Positions 16,925-25,803 are shown, counted from the first letter of the stretch. The stretch is 64,000 nucleotides of DNA from Chloroflexota bacterium (GCA_029265355.1 JAJUJL010000006.1:150497-214496), one strand, 5' to 3'. Numbers and translations: made by a program. Notes: a model not told the origin generated them from the letters alone.

Positions 16925-18463
16925 ATGTTCACCGATGCACCCGGCGCGACGAAGCGCCCTGGGAAGATGGTAAGCTGGCTGGTGTGGATGATCGCCTTTG
17001 CGATCGCATACGCCCAATCCCCGCTGTTCACCTCCAATCAGAACCAGTACTTTTTGCACGGGCTGGCCAGGGCAGGCTTGGGACGCCTGAACGCTGATTG
17101 GCTGGCAAATACGCTCGATCCCACGCCGGTCTTCAGCTTGCTGGTGGAATGGTGCTACCGGATATTTCAGAGCACGGCGGTATTTTATGCGATTTACGCC
17201 GTCTTGATGGGTATTTACCTGTACAGCCTGTATATCATCGCCAGCCACGTTTTTGCCTGGGAAGATCAAGCCGAGCGAAAAGCTATCTTTCTGGGGCTGG
17301 TCACGCTGTTACACTCAGCCGGCTGGCGCTACGCGCTGTCCCAGTTTTTGAGCAGTAACTGGACTTATGTGCTGGAAGATGGGGTCGCTGACCAGCGCAT
17401 GTTGGGCACAGTGTTGCAGCCAAGCGCCTTCGGCGTGTTGCTACTGCTCTCGGTGGCGGTGTTCCTGCGCGGCCGTTTATACCTGGCCCTGGCGTTGAAT
17501 GTGCTGGCGGCAAGCATGCACCCAACTTACCTGTTCAGCGCGGGGGTGCTTTCGGCGACGTACCTGGCGATCGCCTGGCGGCGAGATGGTAGCTTGACGA
17601 GGGCGCTCCTGGCAGGTCTGCTTGCGTTGCTGATGGTGGCGCCGATCTTGATCTATACCTACACCGTTTTTGCAGGGGGAGATCCGCAGGCTGCGACTGA
17701 AGCGCGGCATATCCTGGTGAGCTTCCGCATTCCACACCACGCCCTGTTTGCCTGGTGGTGGGATGGCACGGTGGTCTTCAAGGTGTTGATGGTGCTGGCG
17801 GCGTTGTGGCTATCGCGCCGCTCGGCGCTCTTTTCGATATTGATGGTAGGATTTGCGAGTGGGGGAGTGTTGACGCTGGTCCAGGTATTGATCGGTAGCG
17901 AGGCGCTGGCGCTGCTCTTTCCGTGGCGCATATCGATCTTGTTGGTGCCGCTGTCGCTGGGCGTGATCCTGGGTGCGCTCGTTCTGCGCATAGATAACCG
18001 GCTGACAACGCTAATCGCTCGCCGGGCAGCGACCTGGGGGATGTTAACCCTGACGACCCTGGCGGTGGCTGCCGGCATCTACCGGTTTGCGTACGATATA
18101 CAACGCCAGGCAGGTTACCCTGAGCGTCCATTGATGGCATACGTGCAGCAGCACCAGGACCCACAGGATGTGTACCTGATTCCAATCAAAATGCAGGATT
18201 TTCGCCTGGCGACCGGCGCGCCAGTCTTCGTGGATTTCAAGGCTATCCCTTATAAGGATACCGACGTGTTAGAGTGGCACCGGCGAGTGCGACTGGCGGA
18301 GCGCTTTTATAAAACACCTGATTGCCAACTTTTAGAAGAGATCGCCAGTTCAGGACATGTGACTCACCTGGTGTGGCCTGCCAATGAGCGGCTGGACTGC
18401 CCAGCGCTGGAGGCGGTGTACCAGGATGAGGCGTATTGGCTTTTTCAGATCAAGCATCCTTAG
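16925..18463 (+). CDS. Large polytopic membrane protein, DUF6798-like C-terminus
   Basis: The product has about 512 residues, with ten or more hydrophobic helices between about 15 and 410, then a soluble C-terminal part. The C-terminal pattern (DVYLIPIKMQDFRLATGAP, PYKDTDVLEWHRRV, ending in a tyrosine/tryptophan-rich strand) resembles the DUF6798 domain attached to glycosyltransferase-C-like membrane proteins. A -10-like TATTAT at 16830 suggests transcription from about 16840. The start is uncertain: TTG at 16841, ATG at 16925 or ATG at 16967. It could be a membrane glycosyltransferase-like or cell-surface biogenesis protein. No substrate can be inferred. Confidence 0.7.
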   Translation: MFTDAPGATKRPGKMVSWLVWMIAFAIAYAQSPLFTSNQNQYFLHGLARAGLGRLNADWLANTLDPTPVFSLLVEWCYRIFQSTAVFYAIYAVLMGIYLYSLYIIASHVFAWEDQAERKAIFLGLVTLLHSAGWRYALSQFLSSNWTYVLEDGVADQRMLGTVLQPSAFGVLLLLSVAVFLRGRLYLALALNVLAASMHPTYLFSAGVLSATYLAIAWRRDGSLTRALLAGLLALLMVAPILIYTYTVFAGGDPQAATEARHILVSFRIPHHALFAWWWDGTVVFKVLMVLAALWLSRRSALFSILMVGFASGGVLTLVQVLIGSEALALLFPWRISILLVPLSLGVILGALVLRIDNRLTTLIARRAATWGMLTLTTLAVAAGIYRFAYDIQRQAGYPERPLMAYVQQHQDPQDVYLIPIKMQDFRLATGAPVFVDFKAIPYKDTDVLEWHRRVRLAERFYKTPDCQLLEEIASSGHVTHLVWPANERLDCPALEAVYQDEAYWLFQIKHP

Positions 18464-18608
18464 GCCTGGTTTTGATGTATTCCAAGTGAGGGGTGATGAT
18501 GGAAGCAGAGATTGCATGATGCGGTGGAATGGATATTGGTTCTCCTTGCAACCTCTGGTCAAAGATTGCGTAGATCAATTTAGATACAAACCAAGGAGAC
18601 TGATCACG

Positions 18609-18851
18609 ATGGACCTTTCAAAACGTTTATACCGCAGCCGCTCTGACCGCGTCTTTGCTGGTGTGTGTGGCGGCCTGGGTGAATACTTCGGCTTAGATGC
18701 GACCCTGATCCGCCTGGGGTTCGTGTTTGCCTCGCTGCTGGGCTGGTTTGGCCCTTTGCTGGCAGCTTACATCGTCATGATGATCGTGGTGCCAGAAACC
18801 GCTCCAGCCTCCAAGAGCGTGGTGGATGCTGAACCGGATACCATTATTTAG
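18609..18851 (+). CDS. PspC-domain membrane protein
   Basis: The 80-residue product consists almost wholly of a PspC domain: basic KRLYRSRSDRVFAGVCGGLGEYFG at the N-terminus, then one hydrophobic hairpin (about 36-62), then a short acidic tail. PspC proteins act in envelope-stress (phage-shock) signalling or as small membrane toxins and modulators. AAGGAG lies about 8 bases before the ATG at 18609. A longer in-frame start is poorly supported and overlaps the upstream gene. A terminator follows 25 bp after the stop. No PspA homologue is in the window. Confidence 0.85.
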   Translation: MDLSKRLYRSRSDRVFAGVCGGLGEYFGLDATLIRLGFVFASLLGWFGPLLAAYIVMMIVVPETAPASKSVVDAEPDTII

Positions 18852-18875
18852 CCATTGCTTGCTCCTCTCCTCAAG

Positions 18876-18914
18876 CCTGCTGGCAGTGCAATAGCGCTGC
18901 CAGCAGGTTTTCTT
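18876..18914 (+). terminator. Rho-independent terminator after the PspC gene
   Basis: A perfect 11-bp stem (CCTGCTGGCAG at 18876-18886, CTGCCAGCAGG at 18897-18907) with a 10-base loop is followed by TTTTCTT. Confidence 0.85.
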
Positions 18915-18969
18915 ATCTGATACAATCGCCAGGTCGATAGTACATAAATCACCTTTGACTGGGGCTGGA

Positions 18970-20253
18970 ATGGCAAAATCCGCGTTTCAGGCGAGCAGGC
19001 CAGCAGGTTTTTCGGATTATTTATCACTGCTCACAACCAACCGTGATTACCGCTTGTTGTGGCTTGGCGAGGTGATCAGCCTGTTTGGCGACTGGTTCAA
19101 CCTGATTGCCTCGGCGGCGCTGGTTTCGCGGCTGACCTCGTCCGGACTGGCAGTGGGTGGTTTGTTTGTGTTGCGCATGCTGGCGCCGTTCCTGGTCAGC
19201 CCGTTGGCAGGCGTGGTCGCCGATCGCTACAACCGCAAACGCCTGCTGGTCATTGCGGATTTGCTGCGCGCCGGGGTGGTGCTGGGTTTCCTGCTGGTGC
19301 GAGACGCCCAGCAGGTGTGGCTGCTCTACGGCCTGACAGCTATCCAGCTTGGCTTGAGCGGCATGTTTTTCCCGGCGCGCAATGCGCTGTTGCCCGATAT
19401 TGTTTCTCGGCAGCATATCGGCGCGGCGAACGCGCTGAGCTCGGCCACCTGGTCGGTGATGCTGGCGTTCGGCGCCGCGGTGGGTGGGGTGGTCGCTGGG
19501 CGCTATGGCATCTACACCTCCTTCGTGATCGATGCCGCCACTTTTATATTTTCAGCGATTTTGATCGCAGCCATCGGTTACCGCCAGCATGGAGGGCTGG
19601 CTGGCAGCGGTGGGTGGCGCCAGGCGCTGGGCCAATACCTGGAGGGCCTGGGCTACCTGGCGAGGCGCAGAGATGTCTTAATGATCGCGATTCAAAAAGG
19701 TGTCATGGCCCTGGCGGTGGGTGGCGCTTACCAGGTCGTGCAGGTGGTGATTGCGGAGCAGGTTTATAGGATTGGCGAGGGCGGTAGCACAAGCCTGGGC
19801 ATCCAATACGCTGTGGCAGGCATTGGCACTGGACTGGGGCCGATCCTGGCGCGCCGCTTGAGCGGCGATCAAAGCGCAGCGCTGCGACGCATGTTGCTGT
19901 GGGGGTGGGTGATGAGTGCGATGGGGCTGGTCATCTCAGCGCCAATGGTTTCATTCGGCGTTGTTTTATTGGGGCAAACGCTGCGAGCGGCAGGCTCGGG
20001 GATCAACTGGGTGTTCACCACACAGCTCCTGCTGCAAGAGCTGCCAGAGGAGGTGCGCGGGCGCGTTTTCTCCACCGATTTTGCGCTTTTTTCGCTGGCG
20101 AGCGCGGTGGCGGCTTACCTGGGCGGCTGGTTGTTCGACCGCGCCGGGCTTGGGGTGGGCGCGGTACAGTGGTTGATGGCCATTGCCACTACACTGGCAG
20201 GGCTCGTGTGGCTGGCATGGCTGCTGCGCGAGAGAGGCGAGGCCAATTCGTGA
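18970..20253 (+). CDS. MFS transporter, MFS_3 / EntS-like
   Basis: The 427-residue product has about 12 hydrophobic helices. The loop 2-3 signature is visible (GVVADRYNRKRLLVIADLLRA, the G-x3-D-R-x2-R-R/K motif). N-terminal FSDYLSLLTTNRDYRLLWLGEVISLFGDW is characteristic of the MFS_3 subgroup of putative drug, siderophore or macrolide exporters. The start at 18970 (ATG) is preferred over an upstream TTG at 18955. It stands alone between a terminator and a convergent gene. The substrate is unknown. Confidence 0.88.
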   Translation: MAKSAFQASRPAGFSDYLSLLTTNRDYRLLWLGEVISLFGDWFNLIASAALVSRLTSSGLAVGGLFVLRMLAPFLVSPLAGVVADRYNRKRLLVIADLLRAGVVLGFLLVRDAQQVWLLYGLTAIQLGLSGMFFPARNALLPDIVSRQHIGAANALSSATWSVMLAFGAAVGGVVAGRYGIYTSFVIDAATFIFSAILIAAIGYRQHGGLAGSGGWRQALGQYLEGLGYLARRRDVLMIAIQKGVMALAVGGAYQVVQVVIAEQVYRIGEGGSTSLGIQYAVAGIGTGLGPILARRLSGDQSAALRRMLLWGWVMSAMGLVISAPMVSFGVVLLGQTLRAAGSGINWVFTTQLLLQELPEEVRGRVFSTDFALFSLASAVAAYLGGWLFDRAGLGVGAVQWLMAIATTLAGLVWLAWLLRERGEANS

Positions 20254-20263
20254 TTTCCAGCGT

Positions 20264-20992
20264 TTAGGCGGTCACGGTTTGTTGGCGATCGCGCAGCGCA
20301 TAGGGCAGGTAGAGGAGTGTGCAGAGCAGCAGGGCGATGGCTTCCAGGCTGAGCACATACCAGGGCCACGGGCCGAGCACATCGATCAGGCTGGCGGTGT
20401 CCGGCTTGCGCATGATGAACAGGTAATTGCTGCCCAGTATGGTATTGATGGCCGCTACCACCAGCATATACAGGTTGCCCCAAATGATGACGCGCTTGAG
20501 CGAGCTCCAATAAGGGCGGTAGCCCTCCACGAAGGTCATGTAAATCGCAGCGATGACGATGGCGCCGTGCGAGATGATCACCTGGAAGAATCGAAAGTGT
20601 GGAAAGCCATAGGCGCCTGCATCGGGTGTGAGCAGGGCTTGCGTGGCGCCCGCGATGCCCAGGAAATAGGAAAATTCGTAGATTGCATAGCTCTTGCGGA
20701 TGAGCATATAGGCGCTCAACCATACCAGCACACTACATAAATGAAAAGGCAGCATGGTCTGCAATGTCCACTGCCCGGTGGCGTAGTTCCAGACGTGCCA
20801 GGCCAGTTCATTGAGAACCAGGATGGCGGCCAGCGCATAGCGGGCGACCAGTTTGCCCCGTGAGCTGAAGTTGCGGCGATTGACGATGACCAGGGTGATG
20901 ATGAGAATCACAACAGCCAGCGCGATCAAGTGGGCGCGTCCAAACAATTCGAAGGGTGGGCCGGGCCAGTCTTTGGCAAAAAATGCTTCCAT
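20264..20992 (-). CDS. YwaF/TIGR02206-type membrane protein
   Basis: The 242-residue product has seven hydrophobic helices and the family hallmarks: LFGRAHLIAL near the start, HLCSVLVWLSAYMLI, GAYGFPHFRFFQVIISHGAI and a C-terminal GPWPWYVLSLEAIALLL. The His-rich SHG and HLC motifs lie in or near the membrane. TIGR02206 proteins are widespread integral membrane proteins of unknown function. It converges on the MFS gene with 10 bp between their ends. No operon partner is present. Confidence 0.85.
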   Translation of the reverse strand: MEAFFAKDWPGPPFELFGRAHLIALAVVILIITLVIVNRRNFSSRGKLVARYALAAILVLNELAWHVWNYATGQWTLQTMLPFHLCSVLVWLSAYMLIRKSYAIYEFSYFLGIAGATQALLTPDAGAYGFPHFRFFQVIISHGAIVIAAIYMTFVEGYRPYWSSLKRVIIWGNLYMLVVAAINTILGSNYLFIMRKPDTASLIDVLGPWPWYVLSLEAIALLLCTLLYLPYALRDRQQTVTA

Positions 20993-21130
20993 GAATGCCT
21001 CCCGATGAAGAAAGGGGTGTTTAAGGCCTCATCCCGTGATCAGGTTAGCATACTAAACACTGTACTACGGAAATCGATCTGCTGCAACTGCTTGCTTGCA
21101 GTAAAATAATGGGCAATCAGGAGCAAAGCT

Positions 21131-21904
21131 ATGAAACTATCCATCGGACAAGAAGCCCCCGATTTCACGCTTCCCAGCCACCTGGATAAGACAGTGCGCC
21201 TGCGCGATTTTCGCGGCAAGAACGTGGTGCTGGTCTTTTTCCCGCTGGCGTGGACGCCGATATGAACAAGCCAGATCCCGTCTTACCAGGCCGAGCTGGC
21301 CGAGTTTGAGGGATTGAATGCCCAGGTGCTGGGCATATCGGTGGATCACGTACCTTGTTTGAAAGCCTGGGCTGAAAGCCTGAAGGGCATCGAGTACCCG
21401 CTGCTGAGCGATTTTTGGCCGCATGGGGCGGTTGCGCAGCTTTACGGGGTGTTTCGTCCGGATGGACGCAGCGAGCGCGCCATCTTTGTCATCGATCGCT
21501 GGGGCTGCATTCGCTACATCGACATTCATGACATCGACCATCAACCGGACAACGAAGAAATCCGCCAGGTGCTGCGGCGCATCGATCCGCAGGCAGCGGC
21601 GAGAGTGCGCGAGCAGCGCGCCGCTGCGGAGTTCACCCCGCCGCAAGGCGGTATTGTGCTCTACTGCACCTCCTGGTGCCCAGACTGCAAGCGTGTGCGG
21701 CGCTGGCTGGAAGAGCGGGGCTTGCAATACACAGAGTATGACATCGATGTCGAACCAGGCGCAGCGGCGCGGGTCAAAGGCTGGGCTAACGGCAACCGCA
21801 CCACGCCGACCATCGATGTTGGTGGACAAGTGATCGTGGGTTACAGGATGGAGCAGCTCGAACAGGCCGTGCAGGCCTGGCGGCAGTCGCATCCGGGGGA
21901 TTGA
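21131..21904 (+). CDS. Peroxiredoxin-glutaredoxin fusion, predicted selenoprotein (UGA at codon 45)
   Basis: This is a thiol/selenol peroxidase with a built-in glutaredoxin reductant. Read through TGA at 21263-21265, the frame runs 257 codons. Residues 1-150 are an AhpC/TSA (AhpE/BCP-like) peroxiredoxin: [24 protein letters not shown], then UGA at 45. The active-site pattern P38-x3-T42-x2-U45 is exact, so UGA replaces the peroxidatic Cys; homology resumes immediately after it ([14 protein letters not shown]). A possible resolving Cys is C76. Residues 174-250 are a glutaredoxin-like domain with C183-P-D-C186 and the TPTIDVGG cis-Pro region. A hairpin downstream of the UGA could serve as a SECIS. 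A conventional caller would report only the part from about 21314. A nonsense mutation is the alternative, but the exact coincidence with the catalytic Cys makes Sec far more likely. Confidence 0.87.
21281..21309 (+). promoter_or_regulatory. Putative bacterial SECIS hairpin
   Basis: The GC core GGCC (21289-21292) / GGCC (21298-21301) has a 5-base loop, GAGCT, that begins with G. The stem extends through ACC/GGT pairs with single-base bulges and TC/GA at the base. The apical loop lies 27 bases after the UGA, within the spacing described for bacterial SECIS. An alternative fold (GCCAG at 21270-21274 with CTGGC at 21296-21300) also exists. This is inferred by eye, without energy calculation. Confidence 0.5.
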
Positions 21905-23860
21905 TCAGCGCGCCCGGCGGATTTCTTCAACTGCCTCTGGGTTGACTAGCGAGGAAGTATCTCCGGGGTCCAGCCCCAGGTAGGCGGCGCGGATCATCCG
22001 CCGCATCAGCTTGGCGTTGCGCGTCTTGGGCAGTTCACTGACGAATAGAATTTCTTTCGGCGCGAGCGGTTTTCCCAGGGCGTCCACCAGCATTTGCCGC
22101 AGCTCATCTTTCAGCTCTGAACATTCCTGGCAGGCTTCTTGCAGCACGCAGAAAGCCACCACGGCGTTGCCCTTGATCTCATCCGGCACGCCGATCGCAG
22201 CGGCTTCGACAACATTGGGGTGTTGCACCAGCACGGATTCCACTTCGGCGGGTCCCAGGCGTTTGCCAGCTACCTTGATGGTATCGTCCGAGCGCCCCAG
22301 TATGTACCACATGCCGTCTTCGTCAATAGCGGCGAAATCACCGTGCACCCACACACCGGGCCAGCGCGACCAGTAGGTTTGCTCATAACGCTGAGGGTCC
22401 TTCCAGAAGCCACGCGTGATACCGATCCAGGGGGATTTGATCACCAGCTCGCCCACCTGGCCGCGCACTGGCTGACCATGCTCATCGAGCACATCGGCCA
22501 GCATGCCAGGGCAGGCGGCGGAAAAGGCGCAGGGTTTGAGCGGCAGGATCGGGTTACCCATCACAATGCCGCCGGCCAGCTCGGTGCCGCCAGAGTAGTT
22601 GATGATCGGCTTTTTGCCTTCCAGCACCACGTTGAACAGCCACATCCAGGGGTCGGGATTCCAGGTTTCGCCAGTGGATGCCACCAAGCGCAGGGAGGAC
22701 AGGTCGTGAGCGCGCACTGGCGCTTCGCCGTGTGGGATCAGAGATCGAATAAAGGTGGGCGACACACCCAGGGCGTTGATCCTGTGCCGGGCGACCATCT
22801 CCCAGGTGCGGTGCGGACCGGGGTAGTCCGGCGCGCCATCGTAGAGCAGCATGGTGGCTTGCAGGATCAGGCTGCCAAAGACCAGCCAGGGTCCCATCAT
22901 CCAACCCATATCGGTGATCCAGTAGATCACCTGCCCGGGATGGATATCCGTGCCGAAAGCCATATCCTGGGAAGCTTTGACCGGAAAGCTGCAATGGGTA
23001 TGCACCGCGCCTTTTGGTTTTCCGGTAGTGCCGGAAGTGTAGATGATCATCATCACATCATCGGCGGCGGTGTCGGCTGTCTCAGCTTCAACAGGCTGGG
23101 AGGCGACCAGCTCGTGCCACCAATGATCGCGCCCCGGCTGCATGGATGTCTCGACACCTGTGCGCTGGAGCACGAGCATGTGTTCCAGGGTGGGCACGTG
23201 ATTGGCGGCTTCATCAGCAAGCGGTTTAATCGCCACCGCCTTGCCGCGACGGTAGAGCCCGTCAGAGGTGACGATCGCCTTTGCTCCAGCGTCTGAAAGG
23301 CGCGTCGCCACCGCGCCGGCGCCGTAGCCGGAGAATAGAGGCAGAATCACGCCGCCAATTTTGGCGATCGCCAACAGGGCGGCAACAATCTCAGGCGTCA
23401 TCGGCATGAATAAGCCGACTGCGTCCCCTGGACCAATGCCCAGGCTGCGCAGGGCATTGGCGGCTTGGTTGGTCAGGCGATAGAGCTCGCCATAGGTGAG
23501 CCGGCGCACAGAGCCTTCCTCGCCTTCCCAGATCAGGGCGGTCTGGGACTCAACCGGCGTGCCGATGTATTTATCCAGGCAGTTGTGGATAATATTCATG
23601 CGCCCGTCCACGCACCAGCGCGGCCAGGCGCTGCCGCGGCCGGTATCCAGAATTTGGGTGTAGGGCTGGGAGAAGCGGATATCCAGGAAGGAGAGCAGGG
23701 CCTCGGTGAACCAACCGGGATCGCTGGTTGAGCGCTGCATCAATTCGTCGTAACTGGCGATGTCGAAGCGCTGCATGAAGCGCGTCAGGTTGGCGTTATC
23801 GACGTAGTCAGATGTTGGCTGCCAGACGACTGGCCCGCCAATGCTTATTCCCTCACTCAT
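21905..23860 (-). CDS. AMP-forming acyl-CoA (acetyl/propionyl-CoA-like) synthetase
   Basis: Activates a carboxylate with ATP and CoA. The 651-residue product carries the adenylate-forming P-loop YTSGTTGKPKG at residues 275-285, NYSGGTE for the A5-like motif, WVHGDFAAIDEDGMWYILGRSDDTIKVAGKR for the A7-A8 hinge, and the C-terminal catalytic Lys region (LPKTRNAKLMRR). The N-terminal ACAS_N-like segment and length resemble acetyl-CoA/acetoacetyl-CoA synthetases, so a short-chain acid is the likely substrate. It abuts the end of the convergent peroxiredoxin gene. A good regulatory signal is not visible upstream, where repeat DNA begins at 23978. Confidence 0.88.
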   Translation of the reverse strand: MSEGISIGGPVVWQPTSDYVDNANLTRFMQRFDIASYDELMQRSTSDPGWFTEALLSFLDIRFSQPYTQILDTGRGSAWPRWCVDGRMNIIHNCLDKYIGTPVESQTALIWEGEEGSVRRLTYGELYRLTNQAANALRSLGIGPGDAVGLFMPMTPEIVAALLAIAKIGGVILPLFSGYGAGAVATRLSDAGAKAIVTSDGLYRRGKAVAIKPLADEAANHVPTLEHMLVLQRTGVETSMQPGRDHWWHELVASQPVEAETADTAADDVMMIIYTSGTTGKPKGAVHTHCSFPVKASQDMAFGTDIHPGQVIYWITDMGWMMGPWLVFGSLILQATMLLYDGAPDYPGPHRTWEMVARHRINALGVSPTFIRSLIPHGEAPVRAHDLSSLRLVASTGETWNPDPWMWLFNVVLEGKKPIINYSGGTELAGGIVMGNPILPLKPCAFSAACPGMLADVLDEHGQPVRGQVGELVIKSPWIGITRGFWKDPQRYEQTYWSRWPGVWVHGDFAAIDEDGMWYILGRSDDTIKVAGKRLGPAEVESVLVQHPNVVEAAAIGVPDEIKGNAVVAFCVLQEACQECSELKDELRQMLVDALGKPLAPKEILFVSELPKTRNAKLMRRMIRAAYLGLDPGDTSSLVNPEAVEEIRRAR

Positions 23861-23977
23861 AGGATGCCTCCTTTGGCGAAAGGCTGGGCAAAGACCACCG
23901 AATAAAAAAAATTATAACATTGCTGGGGGAGATTCTTCGCTTGCCTCCCGACTCTCACGGTTTTGCATTCCCATTAC

Positions 23978-24070
23978 GTAGGGGCAGGTTTGTTCCAGCA
24001 CGATGCCTATTCCAAAACGCACACCTCTCAGGCCTTTCAATCCGATCGGTCAGGGCCAAAACCTGCCCTG
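23978..24070. repeat. Miniature inverted-end repeat, copy 1
   Basis: A 93-bp unit with ends GTAGGGGCAGGTTTG and CAAAACCTGCCCTG forms a long inverted pair. Internal bases are related (in inverse orientation) to copies at 24101-24191 and 27921-28012. No coding capacity. Confidence 0.65.
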
Positions 24071-24100
24071 TCTGTAAAGCATAACCACCTCTATGGGCGA

Positions 24101-24191
24101 GGGTGGGTTTTCGCCTGGAAAGACTGGATCGAAGATCCTGACGGAGGGTTCTCCGCGCCGGCGTGCGCTGCTGGTACAAACCCACCCCTAC
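24101..24191. repeat. Miniature inverted-end repeat, copy 2
   Basis: A 91-bp unit with ends GGGTGGGTTTTCG and GGTACAAACCCACCC. The interior includes GAAGATCCTGA, matching GGAGATCCTGA of the third copy. Its right end includes the last four bases of the epimerase gene. Copies 1 and 2 are adjacent and inverted with respect to each other. Confidence 0.65.
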
Positions 24192-25186
24192 CGTAGGATG
24201 GCGAGGTTCTCCCTAAACCATCGCGCCGTATCTGCCAGGGTAAGCGCCAGCGGCCGGGGATGGTAGCCCAGCTCGCGACGGGCTTTGTCGCTGCTGATGA
24301 GCGAATTGCTGGCCAGCACTTCCAGCGAGTAGGGGGTGAAGCGCGGCCGGGCGCCGGCCAGGCGGTAGTAGGACGGCATCAAGCGCGCTGCCAGGCGGCC
24401 CAACCAGGGCGGGGCTTTGATCTTGACCAAAGGCGTTCCGAGCGCCTGCTGTACGGATTGGATGAGATCTTTGACGCTGATCTGCTCGCCGGATAGGATG
24501 TAATTCTCACCGCACCGGCCTCGCTCGCTTGCCAGAATCAACCCCTGGGCGACATCGCGCACGTCCACAAAGTCGTAGGCGCCGTCGATATAGAGCATGG
24601 GCCGGCCGCGCACACAATCCAGGATGATATTGCCCATCTCTGACAGGCGGTAATCGTGCGGGCCGATCACACCGGTTGGGCAAGCGATGACCACATCCAG
24701 GCCTTCACACGCGGCCTGCTGGACGAGCAGCGACGCTTGCGCCTTGGAGCGGTCATAAGCGCCGTAGGGGTTGTCTGGGTCGTAGGGCAGCGATTCGTCC
24801 ACCACCAAGCCATGTGGTATGCGCCGCAGAGCGTGAATCGAGCTGGTGTAAACCAGGCGCCGCGCCCCAGATTGCTGGAAGGCGCACAGCACGTTACGGG
24901 TGCCGACGACATTTATCAGATGCAGAGTGGGATCATTTCCCGGCAGGATAGAAATGGCGCCTGCCAGGTGATAAACGGTGTTCACCTGGTGCATGGCCGC
25001 CAGCAGGGAGGGGTAGTCGAGCAGGTTGCCTTCAACTAACTCCACATCCACCCCGCGCAGCGGGGTGAGATCTTCGCCGGGCAGCACCAGGGCGCGCACT
25101 TCTTCCCCGGCGCAGGAAAGCAGGCGCGCCAGCACGTTGCCAATGTGACCGGTGGCTCCAGTAACCAGGCTCAGGCCGCCGGGCAT
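24188..25186 (-). CDS. NAD-dependent epimerase/dehydratase (extended SDR)
   Basis: The 332-residue product has the Rossmann motif TGATGHIGNVLARLL at residues 9-23, the SDR catalytic triad pattern (TSSIHAL, then YDRSKAQAS with Y-x3-K) and the VIGPHDYRLSEMG region. Its overall pattern resembles dihydroflavonol-4-reductase-like and hopanoid-associated HpnA-type SDRs acting on sugar- or sterol-like substrates. The start at 25186 overlaps the upstream tetR-type stop by 16 bases, so the two are translationally coupled. The gene is therefore probably repressed by that TetR protein. The frame is open further upstream, but only inside tetR. Confidence 0.88.
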   Translation of the reverse strand: MPGGLSLVTGATGHIGNVLARLLSCAGEEVRALVLPGEDLTPLRGVDVELVEGNLLDYPSLLAAMHQVNTVYHLAGAISILPGNDPTLHLINVVGTRNVLCAFQQSGARRLVYTSSIHALRRIPHGLVVDESLPYDPDNPYGAYDRSKAQASLLVQQAACEGLDVVIACPTGVIGPHDYRLSEMGNIILDCVRGRPMLYIDGAYDFVDVRDVAQGLILASERGRCGENYILSGEQISVKDLIQSVQQALGTPLVKIKAPPWLGRLAARLMPSYYRLAGARPRFTPYSLEVLASNSLISSDKARRELGYHPRPLALTLADTARWFRENLAILR

Positions 25187-25767
25187 GCAAACCCCTCGAC
25201 CAGCAGGCGCACGCTGCTTTCGATCTCGGCAGGCCAGTCGGCGCCCTGTGGATCGAACAGCCCCTGCATGAGCAGCCCCAGGGCGGTTGCCACCAGCAAG
25301 CGGGCGGCTGTATCTGGGTGCACGGAGCGGAAGGCGCCGCCCTGGATGCCGGAGCGGATCAGGCCAGCAAAATACTGTTGGTAGCGGTGATAGGGAGCGA
25401 TGGCTGCCTGCCACAGCTCGGGATCGCGCTGCGCCTGCACCCAGAACTCGAGCAGGATGGCGAGATTCACATCCGCTGCCCGGAAGACCTGCCCGGCGAT
25501 GCGGCTCATCTGCAGCAGGGCAGTGGGAATGTCAGCGCTGTCCTGGTAAGCCTGCTGAAAGCTGCGGTCCAGGTCTGCCAGCCAGGCTTCCATCAGCGCC
25601 AGGAAGATGGCTTGCTTGGTAGGGAAGTGGTGGTAGAAGGCGCCTTTGCTGGCGCCGGCGGCGCTGCAGATTTCGGCGACGGAGGTAGCCTGGTAACCGC
25701 GCTGTGAGAACAGGCGCAGGGCGGCTTCCATGAGCTGCAAGCGAGTTTCGAGGCTGCGAGGTTGCAT
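25171..25767 (-). CDS. TetR-family transcriptional regulator
   Basis: The 198-residue product has a clear TetR helix-turn-helix (RLQLMEAALRLFSQRGYQATSVAEICSAAGASKGAFYHHFPTKQAIF, given here in two parts as residues 8-30 and 31-54) and a C-terminal ligand domain resembling TetR_C_11-type fatty-acid or drug regulators. The start at 25767 lies 18 bp inside a perfect 18-bp palindrome at 25786-25803. It is coupled to the downstream SDR gene. The inducer is unknown. Confidence 0.9.
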   Translation of the reverse strand: MQPRSLETRLQLMEAALRLFSQRGYQATSVAEICSAAGASKGAFYHHFPTKQAIFLALMEAWLADLDRSFQQAYQDSADIPTALLQMSRIAGQVFRAADVNLAILLEFWVQAQRDPELWQAAIAPYHRYQQYFAGLIRSGIQGGAFRSVHPDTAARLLVATALGLLMQGLFDPQGADWPAEIESSVRLLVEGFACPAA

Positions 25768-25785
25768 TGGAAATCCTCTTGTAAA

Positions 25786-25803
25786 ATACCGACTGGTCGG
25801 TAT
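25786..25803. promoter_or_regulatory. TetR-type operator palindrome
   Basis: ATACCGAC-TG-GTCGGTAT consists of perfect 8-bp half sites with a 2-bp centre. This is the classical form bound by TetR-family dimers, and it sits directly upstream of the tetR-type start. Confidence 0.82.

Noticed and set aside
22139..23296. 385-codon plus-strand frame
   Set aside because: Antisense to the acyl-CoA synthetase, with His/Gly/Gln-rich artefact composition and no start signal.
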